Shown piece after piece: positions 1-8,914 of a stretch of 15,456 nt of DNA; position 1 is the first letter of the stretch; each line of letters opens with the position of its first letter. A program made the position numbers and the translations under genes. The notes under the pieces were generated by a model. The model saw only the letters and a list, made by a program, of their open reading frames with translations. It did not search any database and was not told the origin of the DNA. The DNA lies in the NCBI GenBank assembly GCA_017849395.1, contig JAFIHO010000026.1:1-15456 (forward strand). Reading direction: 5' to 3'. Source of the stretch: Hyphomicrobiales bacterium (GTDB lineage Bacteria > Pseudomonadota > Alphaproteobacteria > Micropepsales > Micropepsaceae).

Positions 1-1
1 C

Positions 2-763
2 GCCACCCAGCCCGCCGCTGCGGCCGCGGCTGCCCCGGTACATGCCGGCCCGCGCGCCAATTCCGATCGCGAGGAAAAGGTGGCGATGACCCGGCTGCGC
101 AAGACCATCGCGCTGCGGCTGAAGGAATCGCAGAACACCGCCGCGCAGCTGACCACCTTCAACGAAGTGGACATGACTGCGATCATGGCGCTTCGCAGCA
201 CCTACAAGGACAGTTTCGAGAAGAAGCATGGCGTGAAGCTGGGCTTCATGGGCTTCTTCACCAAGGCCTGCGTCGCCGCGCTGAAGGAACTGCCCAACGT
301 CAATGCCGAGATCGAAGGCGACAGCATCATCTATAAGAACTATTACGACATCGGCATCGCGGTCTCGACGGAGCGCGGGCTGGTTGTTCCGGTGGTGCGC
401 GATGCCGACAAGCTATCCCTGGCGGGCATCGAAAAGGCGGTGGGCGATTACGGCCTGCGCGCCCGCGACAACAAGCTGAAGCTGGAAGAGCTTCAGGGCG
501 GCACCTTCTCCATCACCAATGGCGGCGTGTTCGGCTCGCTGATGTCCACGCCGATCCTCAACAGCCCGCAATCGGGCATCCTGGGCATGCACAAGATCCA
601 GCCGCGTCCCATGGCGATCGACGGCAAGATCGAGATTCGCCCGATGATGTATCTGGCGCTTTCCTACGACCACCGGCTGGTGGATGGCCGCGAAGCCGTA
701 ACCTTCCTGGTCCGGGTGAAGGAAAATCTGGAAGATCCCGAGCGTCTTCTGCTCGATGTCTGA
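2..763 (+). CDS. sucB: 2-oxoglutarate dehydrogenase E2 subunit (dihydrolipoyl succinyltransferase), C-terminal part
   Basis: Partial gene; the 5' end lies outside the window and the frame is open from base 2. The first dozen visible residues are an Ala/Pro linker of the kind that joins the lipoyl or E3-binding domains to the catalytic core. Then comes the core itself, beginning [20 protein letters not shown], a strong match to the E2 family. The active-site block [12 protein letters not shown] ends the domain, with catalytic His at 671-673 and the conserved DG at 683-688. The frame ends LLLDV-stop, as SucB proteins do. The enzyme moves the succinyl group from lipoamide to CoA in the TCA cycle. 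The core resembles the succinyl rather than the acetyl type, but the lipoyl domains are not visible. A terminator follows at once, so no lpd gene is cotranscribed downstream. Confidence 0.95.
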   Translation, partial: ATQPAAAAAAAPVHAGPRANSDREEKVAMTRLRKTIALRLKESQNTAAQLTTFNEVDMTAIMALRSTYKDSFEKKHGVKLGFMGFFTKACVAALKELPNVNAEIEGDSIIYKNYYDIGIAVSTERGLVVPVVRDADKLSLAGIEKAVGDYGLRARDNKLKLEELQGGTFSITNGGVFGSLMSTPILNSPQSGILGMHKIQPRPMAIDGKIEIRPMMYLALSYDHRLVDGREAVTFLVRVKENLEDPERLLLDV

Positions 764-790
764 AAAAAGGCGGCTTTGGCCGCCTTTTTT
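763..790 (+). terminator. Rho-independent terminator of sucB
   Basis: Stem GGCGGC (769-774) pairs with GCCGCC (779-784) around a TTTG loop. Six A precede it and six T follow it, starting at the last base of the sucB stop codon. The A and T runs make it potentially bidirectional. Confidence 0.93.
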
Positions 791-855
791 ATTGTCCTGC
801 ATTGTCGGATGGGGCCTCGTTCCATCGTCCTGGAGATACAAACAGGGAGACCGAC

Positions 856-1209
856 ATGGCGTATGTAGACGGATTTGTGCTCGCGGTTCCGAAGGACAAG
901 CTGGATATCTACAAGGATATGGCCAGACAGTGCATGCTGATCTGGAAGGAATTCGGCGCCACCGATTATGTGGAATGCATCGGCGACGACACGCCCTATG
1001 GCGAACGCACATCCTTTCCGCGTGCGGTGCAGGCAACGGAAGACGAAGTCGTGGTGTTTTCCTGGATCGTCTACAAGGACCGGGCCGCCCGCGACGCCGC
1101 CAACAAGAAGATCATGGAAGACCCGCGCCTGAAAAAGATGATGGACGCGCCGCCTTTCGACGGAAAGCGCATGATCTATGGCGGGTTTGTGCCCTTCCTG
1201 GGCCTCTAA
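856..1209 (+). CDS. DUF1428 / YbaA-like protein
   Basis: A protein of 117 residues, the length of E. coli YbaA. It matches the DUF1428 pattern: N-terminal MAYVDGFVLAVP, then YVECIGDD, a central VVFSWIVYKDRAARDAAN and the ending MIYGGFVPFLGL. The fold is a small dimeric ferredoxin-like (dimeric alpha-beta barrel) type, presumably cytoplasmic; its function is not established. The ATG at 856 is chosen because AGGGAGA (844-850) lies 5 bases upstream and the protein begins as the family does. An in-frame ATG at 802 would add an unrelated stretch. The gene stands alone behind the sucB terminator and converges on fliX with only 5 bases between the stops. Confidence 0.88.
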   Translation: MAYVDGFVLAVPKDKLDIYKDMARQCMLIWKEFGATDYVECIGDDTPYGERTSFPRAVQATEDEVVVFSWIVYKDRAARDAANKKIMEDPRLKKMMDAPPFDGKRMIYGGFVPFLGL

Positions 1210-1214
1210 AGGGT

Positions 1215-1640
1215 TTAGGCGACCCGCTTGTCGAGCTGTTCCAGCTTGGCAAGCTCCACATGCGCTCGCAGTTCGATCTGGTCCAGGACTTCCTGCAGCC
1301 TGGGATCGGCGAAGGAATCGTGGCGGCGCGTAACCGCGGCCGCCAGACGATTGAGGGTTGCGCGCGGGATGCCGCCGGCCAGAAGGCCGTCGCGCACCGA
1401 ATCCAGCAGGTCAAGCAGATGTTCGCCATGCGCCAGGCCCTTCGAACGGCCGCTGGTGCTGTCGTCCATTCCCTGGAGCATGAGGATCGAGTCGAGAGCC
1501 GCGATGGGGCCGGGACCCGCGACGATGGCCGCGTGGCTTTCCGGCGCGTCGGTAACGCTGAAGCCGCCCGTCGATGCGTTGGCGGGCGTTTTGCGCCTGA
1601 TGGCGCCCGTTTCGATACGGCCGGTACCTTTGATTTCCAT
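1215..1640 (-). CDS. fliX: Flagellar assembly regulator FliX
   Basis: A protein of 141 residues. Its start MEIKGTGRIET, the middle GGFSV and the ending EVLDQIELRAHVELAKLEQL match FliX, a class II flagellar assembly regulator confined to alphaproteobacteria. In Caulobacter, FliX works with the sigma54 activator FlbD to couple late flagellar gene expression to basal-body assembly. The ATG at 1640 is preferred over an in-frame TTG at 1649, because the GGGA upstream would almost touch the TTG. FliX has few absolutely conserved residues, so the call rests on overall pattern, length and C-terminus. No other flagellar gene is in the window. A possible CtrA half-site lies 41 bases upstream. Confidence 0.85.
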   Translation of the reverse strand: MEIKGTGRIETGAIRRKTPANASTGGFSVTDAPESHAAIVAGPGPIAALDSILMLQGMDDSTSGRSKGLAHGEHLLDLLDSVRDGLLAGGIPRATLNRLAAAVTRRHDSFADPRLQEVLDQIELRAHVELAKLEQLDKRVA

Positions 1641-1680
1641 GGGCGTCAAATCCCACTACGACGCCTCACCATCGCCGATC

Positions 1681-1688
1681 ATGGTTAA
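1681..1688 (-). promoter_or_regulatory. Possible CtrA half-site upstream of fliX
   Basis: The minus strand reads TTAACCAT, which matches the half-site motif linked to the cell-cycle regulator CtrA in alphaproteobacteria. It lies 41 bases before the fliX ATG. The second TTAA of a full TTAA-N7-TTAA site is absent. An 8-base match can arise by chance; the support is that CtrA controls early flagellar genes, including fliX, in Caulobacter. Confidence 0.35.
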
Positions 1689-1706
1689 GGAAGCGTTGCT
1701 CTCTGT

Positions 1707-1773
1707 GGTCGCGCGGCCGGACGGAAAACCGTTCGCCTGCTTCGCAGGCTCCCACTTTTCCTGGCCGTCGCTC
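1707..1773 (-). repeat. 67-base palindromic intergenic repeat, copy 1 (after rlmH)
   Basis: Shares its outer 25 bases (1707-1731) and 21 bases (1753-1773) exactly with the copy at 2272-2338. The 21 bases between differ, yet both copies form a hairpin there: here GCCTGC (1735-1740) pairs with GCAGGC (1744-1749) around TTC. GGAAAA (1723-1728) can pair with TTTTCC (1756-1761) as an outer stem. On the coding strand it begins 3 bases past the rlmH stop codon. It looks like a REP-type mobile repeat and may also act as an mRNA 3' structure. Confidence 0.85.
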
Positions 1774-1776
1774 CGG

Positions 1777-2259
1777 TCACGCGCGGTGGTAAGGGTGCCC
1801 CGCAAGGATCGTCAGCGCGCGATAGACCTGTTCCGCCAGCATCGCGCGCACCAGAAGATGCGGCCATGTCTGGGGGCCGAATGCCAGGCTGCGTCCGGAT
1901 TTCTTGCCGGGTAGCGGGGCCAGGCCATCGGGACCGCCAATCACGAAAGCGAAATCCCGGGTTCCGGCATCGCGCAGCGCACCCAGCATGTCGGCGAAAT
2001 CCTCGCTGGTCATGCCCTTGCCCTTGGCATCCAGCAGAACCACATGTGCGCCTTCGGGCACGCGTGCCGCCAGGCGTTGCGCCTCTTCCTCCATGCGCGC
2101 CTTGACTTCGCGGAGCTTGGAGACCGGAACTTCTTCAACGCCGACCGCCGTGAATCCAAGATTGCGCCCCATCTTCGCGGCGCGGTCGATGAATTCCTCG
2201 GTCAGCGCGCCTTCAGACGTGCCGCGACCATGCCCCACAGCAACAATCCAGAGTCGCAT
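1777..2259 (-). CDS. rlmH: 23S rRNA pseudouridine-1915 N3-methyltransferase RlmH
   Basis: A protein of 160 residues, against about 155 in E. coli. SPOUT-class methyltransferase that uses S-adenosylmethionine to methylate pseudouridine 1915 in helix 69 of 23S rRNA on assembled 70S ribosomes. Visible marks are the N-terminal LWIVAVGHGR, LLDAKGKGMTSEDFA (75-89), the SAM-binding loop FVIGGPDG (105-112), and the knot-forming end RAMLAEQVYRALTILAGHPY followed by HR near the C-terminus. It is the last gene of the minus-strand cluster, 77 bases after rsfS, a gap almost filled by a repeat. Another copy of that repeat follows its stop codon. Confidence 0.97.
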   Translation of the reverse strand: MRLWIVAVGHGRGTSEGALTEEFIDRAAKMGRNLGFTAVGVEEVPVSKLREVKARMEEEAQRLAARVPEGAHVVLLDAKGKGMTSEDFADMLGALRDAGTRDFAFVIGGPDGLAPLPGKKSGRSLAFGPQTWPHLLVRAMLAEQVYRALTILAGHPYHRA

Positions 2260-2271
2260 CGCTTATCCGCG

Positions 2272-2338
2272 GGTCGCGCGGCCGGACGGAAAACCGCTGC
2301 GCGGCTGCGCCGCTCCACACTTTTCCTGGCCGTCGCTC
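2272..2338 (-). repeat. 67-base palindromic intergenic repeat, copy 2 (after rsfS)
   Basis: The second copy of the element at 1707-1773, in the same orientation. The inner hairpin is GCGGC (2301-2305) with GCCGC (2309-2313) around TGC, a different sequence from copy 1 but paired in the same place. On the coding strand the element starts at the second base of the rsfS TGA stop (2339-2337), so it directly abuts the gene. It fills 67 of the 77 bases between rsfS and rlmH. Confidence 0.85.
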
Positions 2339-2789
2339 ATACAGACCACATGCCTTCGAGGTCGTAATACTCGCGCACTTCGGGGCGGAAGATATGCACG
2401 ATCACATCGCCCGCATCGACCAGGACCCAGTCGCCCTGGCCTGCGCCGCTCACCGGTCTTGTGCCATAGCCGTTTTCCTTCAGCCGCCGCGCAAGGTGAT
2501 CGGCCATTGCCGCCACATGCCGCGACGAACGGCCCGAGGCGATCACCGCTGCGTCACACAGCGCCGAACGGCCTTCCAGGTCGATGGTGACGATATTTTC
2601 GGCCTTGTCATCGTCAAGAGAGGCAAGAATGCGCGTGAGCAATTCGCTCTGGACCGGTGCCTTGCGCGCGGGCTTCGGCACGGGGGCCTTTTTCTTGACG
2701 GGCTTTGCGGCTTTTGACGCCTTTGCGGCGATTTTCTTCTTCTTCGCGGGAGCCGCAGTCTTCACGGCTTTCCTGGCGGCCTTTTTCAC
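2337..2789 (-). CDS. rsfS: Ribosomal silencing factor RsfS (YbeB/Iojap family) with Lys-rich N-terminal extension
   Basis: The C-terminal ~105 residues are a standard RsfS domain: ENIVTIDLEGRSALCDAAVI, ASGRSSRHVAAMADHL, GDWVLVDAGDVIVHIF and the closing EVREYYDLEGMW. RsfS binds ribosomal protein L14 and blocks subunit joining when translation must be reduced. The first ~45 residues are an extension made almost wholly of Lys, Ala and Pro, like histone H1 or AlgP tails. The start is uncertain. The GTG at 2789 has no visible ribosome binding site. An in-frame CTG at 2816 has GGAG eight bases upstream and would give 159 residues. It lies between nadD and rlmH, the usual alphaproteobacterial order. 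Confidence 0.93.
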   Translation of the reverse strand: MKKAARKAVKTAAPAKKKKIAAKASKAAKPVKKKAPVPKPARKAPVQSELLTRILASLDDDKAENIVTIDLEGRSALCDAAVIASGRSSRHVAAMADHLARRLKENGYGTRPVSGAGQGDWVLVDAGDVIVHIFRPEVREYYDLEGMWSV

Positions 2790-2844
2790 GGGCTTTGGCG
2801 CTGGCTTGCGGGTCAGGGTGCGTACTCCGGGTTGCGGATTAAAT

Positions 2845-3450
2845 CTAGCATGACGGCAGGCGCGGCTCCAAGACGGCCGCCATCCGGCGCAGGGCGGTTG
2901 AGCTTTGGCGGTTGCGCGGGCCGTCCAGCATGACGATGGCAGGCGGCGCTTTCAGATGCGGGGCCAGACCGAAGCGCCGCACCGGTGCGGCCTTGAGCGA
3001 CGCCAGCGCCGAGCCCGGCCTGCGGATCACCGCAATGGGAACCAGCCGGGCGATTTCCTGCCAGCGCCGCCAGCGCGCGAACTGCGCGAGGTTGTCGCTG
3101 CCCATCAGCCACACGAAGCGCACATTTGGGAAACGCCGGGTCAGCGCTTTCAGCGTGTCGATCGTGTAGCGGGTTCCGATCCGGGCTTCGATATCGCTGA
3201 CCTTGATGCGCGGATCGCGCGCGATTTCAGCGGCGGTTCCAAACCGCGTGAGCATGTCGGCCAAGTCGGCGGTGCTTTTGAGCGGATTGCCCGGCGACAC
3301 CAGCCACCAGACATAATCCAGCTTCAGCTTCCTCAGCGCCAGCAGGCTTGCATAGACATGGCCTTCATGCGCCGGATTGAAGGAGCCGCCCAGCAGGCCG
3401 ATGCGCAATCCCGGCTCGACCGGACCCGGCGGCCTGACCCAATGCGCCAT
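2845..3450 (-). CDS. nadD: Nicotinate-nucleotide adenylyltransferase NadD
   Basis: A protein of 201 residues. It adenylates nicotinate mononucleotide with ATP to give deamido-NAD in NAD synthesis. The nucleotidyltransferase motif GLLGGSFNPAHEGH (residues 18-31, with His28 and His31 of HxGH) is intact. It is followed by PGNPLK, GSDNLAQFARWRRW and a C-terminal SSTALR corresponding to the family's ISSTxIR. Its ATG follows the upstream gene's TGA with no base between, which suggests translational coupling. Ten or so residues before the motif are family-variable, so a start a few codons downstream cannot be excluded. Confidence 0.97.
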   Translation of the reverse strand: MAHWVRPPGPVEPGLRIGLLGGSFNPAHEGHVYASLLALRKLKLDYVWWLVSPGNPLKSTADLADMLTRFGTAAEIARDPRIKVSDIEARIGTRYTIDTLKALTRRFPNVRFVWLMGSDNLAQFARWRRWQEIARLVPIAVIRRPGSALASLKAAPVRRFGLAPHLKAPPAIVMLDGPRNRQSSTALRRMAAVLEPRLPSC

Positions 3451-3798
3451 TCAGATATCGCGCCCGTTATACTGTTTGACGGTCAACGCATGGGGATCGA
3501 CGCCGTCCACGCAGCGCAGATTGATCGCGACCATTTTCACGCCCTTGTTTTCGGCTTCCGAGAAAGGCGAGACGCCGCAGCGCGGGCAGAAATGATGGTC
3601 GATGGCACCCTTGTTGAAGTGATAGGTGCCCAGATTTTCGCGCGGCGTGTTCAGGGTGAAGGCCGTGGCGGGATAGAAGGCCAAGAGGCCGCCGCGCTTG
3701 GCACATAACGAACAATTGCATTCCAGGGCGTCGCCGATCTCGCCTTCGAACGCATAGGCGATGGCACCGCAATGACAGCCGCCCTTATGTTTTGCCAT
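3451..3798 (-). CDS. GFA-family zinc protein (glutathione-dependent formaldehyde-activating-like)
   Basis: A protein of 115 residues with the cysteine pattern of the GFA/CENP-V fold: CHC at 8-10, CNCSLC at 27-32 and CPRC at 71-74, seven cysteines expected to bind two zinc ions. The family is named after an enzyme that joins formaldehyde and glutathione, but most members have no proven substrate, so no reaction is claimed. AAAGGAATTACGGC before the ATG gives a good ribosome binding site. It sits between proA (36 bases upstream) and nadD (stop and start abutting), where many alphaproteobacteria have proA directly followed by nadD, so it looks like an insertion into the operon. Confidence 0.88.
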   Translation of the reverse strand: MAKHKGGCHCGAIAYAFEGEIGDALECNCSLCAKRGGLLAFYPATAFTLNTPRENLGTYHFNKGAIDHHFCPRCGVSPFSEAENKGVKMVAINLRCVDGVDPHALTVKQYNGRDI

Positions 3799-3834
3799 GC
3801 CGTAATTCCTTTCCGAAGGCGGATCGGTAACGCA

Positions 3835-5115
3835 TCAGGGGCGGGTTTGCCCATTGCCGCGCACCACATAGTTGAAGGTGGTGAGCTGTTCGGTGCCGAC
3901 CGGCCCGCGTGCATGCATCTTTCCGGTGCCGATGCCGATTTCGGCGCCCATGCCGAATTCGCCGCCATCGGCGAATTGCGTGGAGGCGTTCCACAGCACG
4001 ATGGCCGAATCCACGCTATTGAGGAAGGTTTCAGCCGCCGCCGCATCCTCGGTGATGATGGAGTCGGTGTGATGCGAGCCGTAACGCTCGATATGACGGA
4101 TGGCCTCTTCCAGCCCGTCCACCATCTTTACCGCGATGATAGCGTCGAGATACTCGGTCTTCCAGTCTTCCTCGGTGGCGGGCTTCGCCTGGGGGAACAC
4201 CGCGCGCACCGCTTCGTCGCCCCGAATCTCGCAGCCCGCTTTCGCCAGGTCTTCCAGGATCGGAACACCATGCGATGTCAGCACCGCACGATCCAGCAAC
4301 AGGGTCTCTGCCGCGCCGCAGATCGAGGTGCGGCGCATCTTGGCATTCAGCGCCACCTTGCGCGCGGTCTGAAGGTCGGCGGCGGCATGGACATAGACAT
4401 GGCAGAGACCTTCCAGATGCGCCAGCACGGGCACACGCGCCTCGTTCATTACCCGGCCCGTCAGGCCCTTGCCACCGCGCGGAATGATAAGGTCGATGTT
4501 GCCGCCCAGCCCTTCCAGCATCATGCCCACAGCGGCGCGGTCGGTGTTGCGCACATACTGGATGGCTGCTTCCGGCAATCCGGCGGCGCGCAGGCCATCG
4601 GTCATCGCCGCATGGATCGCGGCCGCCGAACGAACCGAATCCGAGCCGCCGCGCAGGATCGCGACATTGCCCGATTTCAGGGTCAATGCGCCCGCATCCG
4701 CCGTCACATTGGGGCGGCTTTCATAGATGATGCCGATCACGCCGATAGGCGTTGCGACCCGCGCGATATCCAGCCCATTGGGCCGCGTCCAGCGCGCCAG
4801 CTCCCGGCCGACCGGATCGGGCAACGCCGCGACCACTTCAATCCCCTTCGCCATCGCTTCGATGCGGGCAGGATTGAGGGCCAGACGGTCCAGCATGGAG
4901 GCCGACATGCCGCCAGCCTTTGCCGCCTCGATGTCGGCCGCATTGGCGGCGAGAATTTCATTGGCGCGCGAGCGGATCGACGCCGCCGCCACGGTCAGGG
5001 CCTTTGTCTTGGCCGCGTCGTCCGCCTCGCGCATCGCACGGGCCGCATCGCGCGCCGCGGAACCGATGGCGGCCATTTCGGCGGCAAGGGCGTCGTTGCT
5101 GTTATGGACATTCAT
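3835..5115 (-). CDS. proA: Gamma-glutamyl phosphate reductase ProA
   Basis: A protein of 426 residues, the usual length. It reduces gamma-glutamyl phosphate with NADPH to glutamate semialdehyde, the second step of proline synthesis, and belongs to the aldehyde dehydrogenase superfamily. Seen are [18 protein letters not shown] (121-138), [14 protein letters not shown] (147-160), the block [11 protein letters not shown] (208-218), and the catalytic cysteine 266 in [13 protein letters not shown]. The start ATG is two bases after the proB stop, and the N-terminus begins with an Ala-rich helix typical of the family. No frameshift or missing key residue is seen. Confidence 0.97.
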   Translation of the reverse strand: MNVHNSNDALAAEMAAIGSAARDAARAMREADDAAKTKALTVAAASIRSRANEILAANAADIEAAKAGGMSASMLDRLALNPARIEAMAKGIEVVAALPDPVGRELARWTRPNGLDIARVATPIGVIGIIYESRPNVTADAGALTLKSGNVAILRGGSDSVRSAAAIHAAMTDGLRAAGLPEAAIQYVRNTDRAAVGMMLEGLGGNIDLIIPRGGKGLTGRVMNEARVPVLAHLEGLCHVYVHAAADLQTARKVALNAKMRRTSICGAAETLLLDRAVLTSHGVPILEDLAKAGCEIRGDEAVRAVFPQAKPATEEDWKTEYLDAIIAVKMVDGLEEAIRHIERYGSHHTDSIITEDAAAAETFLNSVDSAIVLWNASTQFADGGEFGMGAEIGIGTGKMHARGPVGTEQLTTFNYVVRGNGQTRP

Positions 5116-5117
5116 GA

Positions 5118-7509
<2,392 letters not shown>

Positions 7510-7511
7510 GG

Positions 7512-8036
7512 TCAGGCCGCCTTGCGCTGCTGGAAGTCGGCGCGGGTCAGCAGCATGTCGTGGCACAGCAGCGCCCGGCCGCGCGCCCGGCAGTCGCGCA
7601 TATGCGAACCATTGTGATGCGCACCCAGCTTGGCCAGGACGTGGCCGGACGCCGGATTGTCATAGAACCATCCGGCATGGAGGCGGTCCTGGCGGAGATC
7701 GTCGAACGCGAAGCGCACCAGGCGCTGCGCGGCCTCGGTGGCATAGCCCTGGCCCCAGAAAGGCTTGCCCAGCCAATAGCCCAGCTCATTATCGTCCGAT
7801 GGAGACAGACCCGTGCAGCCCATGAACAATCCATCGTCGCGGCGCTGGATGGCGAAGACATGATTGCCGCCCGCGGCCATCGCCAGAAAGGCTTCGGCGT
7901 CATTCTCGCTATAGGGGTGAGGCACGCGACTGGTGTTTTTGGCGACGTCATAATCGCTCAGCCAGGCCGCCATGGACGGCACATCCGATGGCCGCAATGG
8001 CCGCAAAATCAGTCTTTCGCTCTCCAGAATGAACAT
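7512..8036 (-). CDS. GNAT acetyltransferase, RimJ/RimL type
   Basis: A protein of 174 residues. It begins ESERLILRPLRPSDVPSMAAWL, typical of the RimJ/RimL subgroup (Acetyltransf_3). The acetyl-CoA motif ELGYWLGKPFWGQGYATEA lies at about 84-102, followed by DNPASGHVLAKLGA, in which the family's second Asn and helix occur. The acceptor cannot be predicted; N-terminal Ala/Ser of ribosomal proteins or a small molecule are both possible. The ATG at 8036 is chosen for the family start and a GGGGA five bases upstream. An in-frame ATG further upstream would run back through the terminator hairpin. It is the first gene after the rplU-rpmA terminator and may be cotranscribed with obgE. Confidence 0.9.
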   Translation of the reverse strand: MFILESERLILRPLRPSDVPSMAAWLSDYDVAKNTSRVPHPYSENDAEAFLAMAAGGNHVFAIQRRDDGLFMGCTGLSPSDDNELGYWLGKPFWGQGYATEAAQRLVRFAFDDLRQDRLHAGWFYDNPASGHVLAKLGAHHNGSHMRDCRARGRALLCHDMLLTRADFQQRKAA

Positions 8037-8068
8037 GACATCCCCGCTCGAATCCTTTCGCGAGGAAG

Positions 8069-8096
8069 AAAAAAGGGAGATGGCGGACCATCTCCC
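8069..8096 (-). terminator. Rho-independent terminator of rplU-rpmA
   Basis: Read on the minus strand, GGGAGATGG (8096-8088) pairs with CCATCTCCC (8083-8075) around TCCG, a 9-base-pair perfect stem followed by six T (8074-8069). It lies 49 bases past the rpmA stop and 33 bases before the acetyltransferase ATG. Confidence 0.93.
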
Positions 8097-8107
8097 TCGC
8101 GTAACGG

Positions 8108-8129
8108 GCCGCCACATTCGTGGGCGGCC
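8108..8129. other. Hairpin between rpmA and the terminator, with an alternative partner
   Basis: GGCCGCCAC pairs with GTGGGCGGCC around ATTC with one bulged base. The GGCGGC at 8123-8128 can instead pair with GCCGCC at 8139-8144, so two hairpins are mutually exclusive. It may be a simple 3' stabilising structure of the ribosomal-protein mRNA. Confidence 0.5.
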
Positions 8130-8144
8130 TATTGTTTAGCCGCC

Positions 8145-8426
8145 TTATTCCGCTGCTACCTTGGCCGGATCCGTCGCCGGAACCACGGACACAAAGGTGC
8201 GGCGCTTGAACCCGGTCTTGAACGCGACATGGCCTTCGCAAAGCGCATACAGCGTATGGTCCTTGCCCATGCCAACATTCTCGCCCGGATAGAATTTCGT
8301 GCCGCGCTGACGCACGATCACATTGCCGCCGGAAATGCGCTCGCCGCCGAACAGCTTCACGCCCAGCATTTTGGGGTTGGAGTCGCGCCCGTTGCGCGAA
8401 GAACCGCCAGCTTTCTTATGTGCCAT
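8145..8426 (-). CDS. rpmA: 50S ribosomal protein L27
   Basis: A protein of 93 residues, normal for alphaproteobacterial L27. It starts [19 protein letters not shown], the highly conserved tail that reaches the peptidyl-transferase centre, and has no leading extension to be cleaved as in Firmicutes. [20 protein letters not shown] is diagnostic. The ATG at 8426 follows GAGG five bases upstream. It lies 11 bases after rplU in the universal L21-L27 pair. Confidence 0.98.
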   Translation of the reverse strand: MAHKKAGGSSRNGRDSNPKMLGVKLFGGERISGGNVIVRQRGTKFYPGENVGMGKDHTLYALCEGHVAFKTGFKRRTFVSVVPATDPAKVAAE

Positions 8427-8437
8427 GGAAGCCTCGA

Positions 8438-8749
8438 TTAACCGGCGGTGATGTCCAGCACCTTCACCTTGGTGAAGTGCTGACGATGACCGCGCTTGCG
8501 ATGGGTGTTCTTGCGGCGCTTCTTCTTGAAGGCGATGACCTTCTCGCCCTGGCCGTGCTCGAGAATCTCGCACGCGACCGAGGCGCCCGACACGAGCGGC
8601 GCGCCGACCTTGGGGCTGTCGCCGCCGATCAGCAGGACCTCGCCGATGGTCAGCTTCGAGCCGACATCGCCGGCCAGGCTTTCGACCTTCAGGACGGTGT
8701 CCTTGGCCACCTTATATTGCTTTCCGCCGGTGCGGATGACCGCGTACAT
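8438..8749 (-). CDS. rplU: 50S ribosomal protein L21
   Basis: A protein of 103 residues starting [14 protein letters not shown] and holding [19 protein letters not shown], both L21 signatures; it binds 23S rRNA. AAGGA lies eight bases before the ATG. It is the first gene of the rplU-rpmA unit, with its own promoter about 60 bases upstream of the ATG. Confidence 0.98.
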   Translation of the reverse strand: MYAVIRTGGKQYKVAKDTVLKVESLAGDVGSKLTIGEVLLIGGDSPKVGAPLVSGASVACEILEHGQGEKVIAFKKKRRKNTHRKRGHRQHFTKVKVLDITAG

Positions 8750-8809
8750 CGCGTAATTCCTTGAAAAGAAACGGTTTTCCGGGCAAAGGGCTTGTCCGGA
8801 GAGCGGCGC

Positions 8810-8837
8810 ACTATACGGAAAGACCTTTTGGCGTCAA
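8810..8837 (-). promoter_or_regulatory. Sigma70-type promoter of rplU-rpmA
   Basis: On the minus strand the -35 box is TTGACG (8837-8832) and the -10 box is TATAGT (8815-8810), with a 16-base spacer. Each box matches five of six consensus bases. Transcription would start near 8803, leaving an untranslated leader of about 54 bases before rplU. Confidence 0.8.
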
Positions 8838-8914
8838 GGACCAGATTTAACGGCCAATTTGCCACGCCACCAGGCGGGGATTCAGGCGTTTCCCTTACCG
8901 TCAATGGGAAGTTC

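Noticed and set aside
1707..2338. Repeat pair as part of a CRISPR array or an insertion sequence bounded by inverted repeats
   Set aside because: Only two copies, in direct orientation, and the DNA between them is the core gene rlmH rather than spacers or a transposase.
8750..8803. Leader of rplU as a ribosomal-protein autoregulatory structure
   Set aside because: Only a weak 5-base stem (TCCGG/CCGGA) with a long loop can be drawn, not enough to support an L21 leader element.
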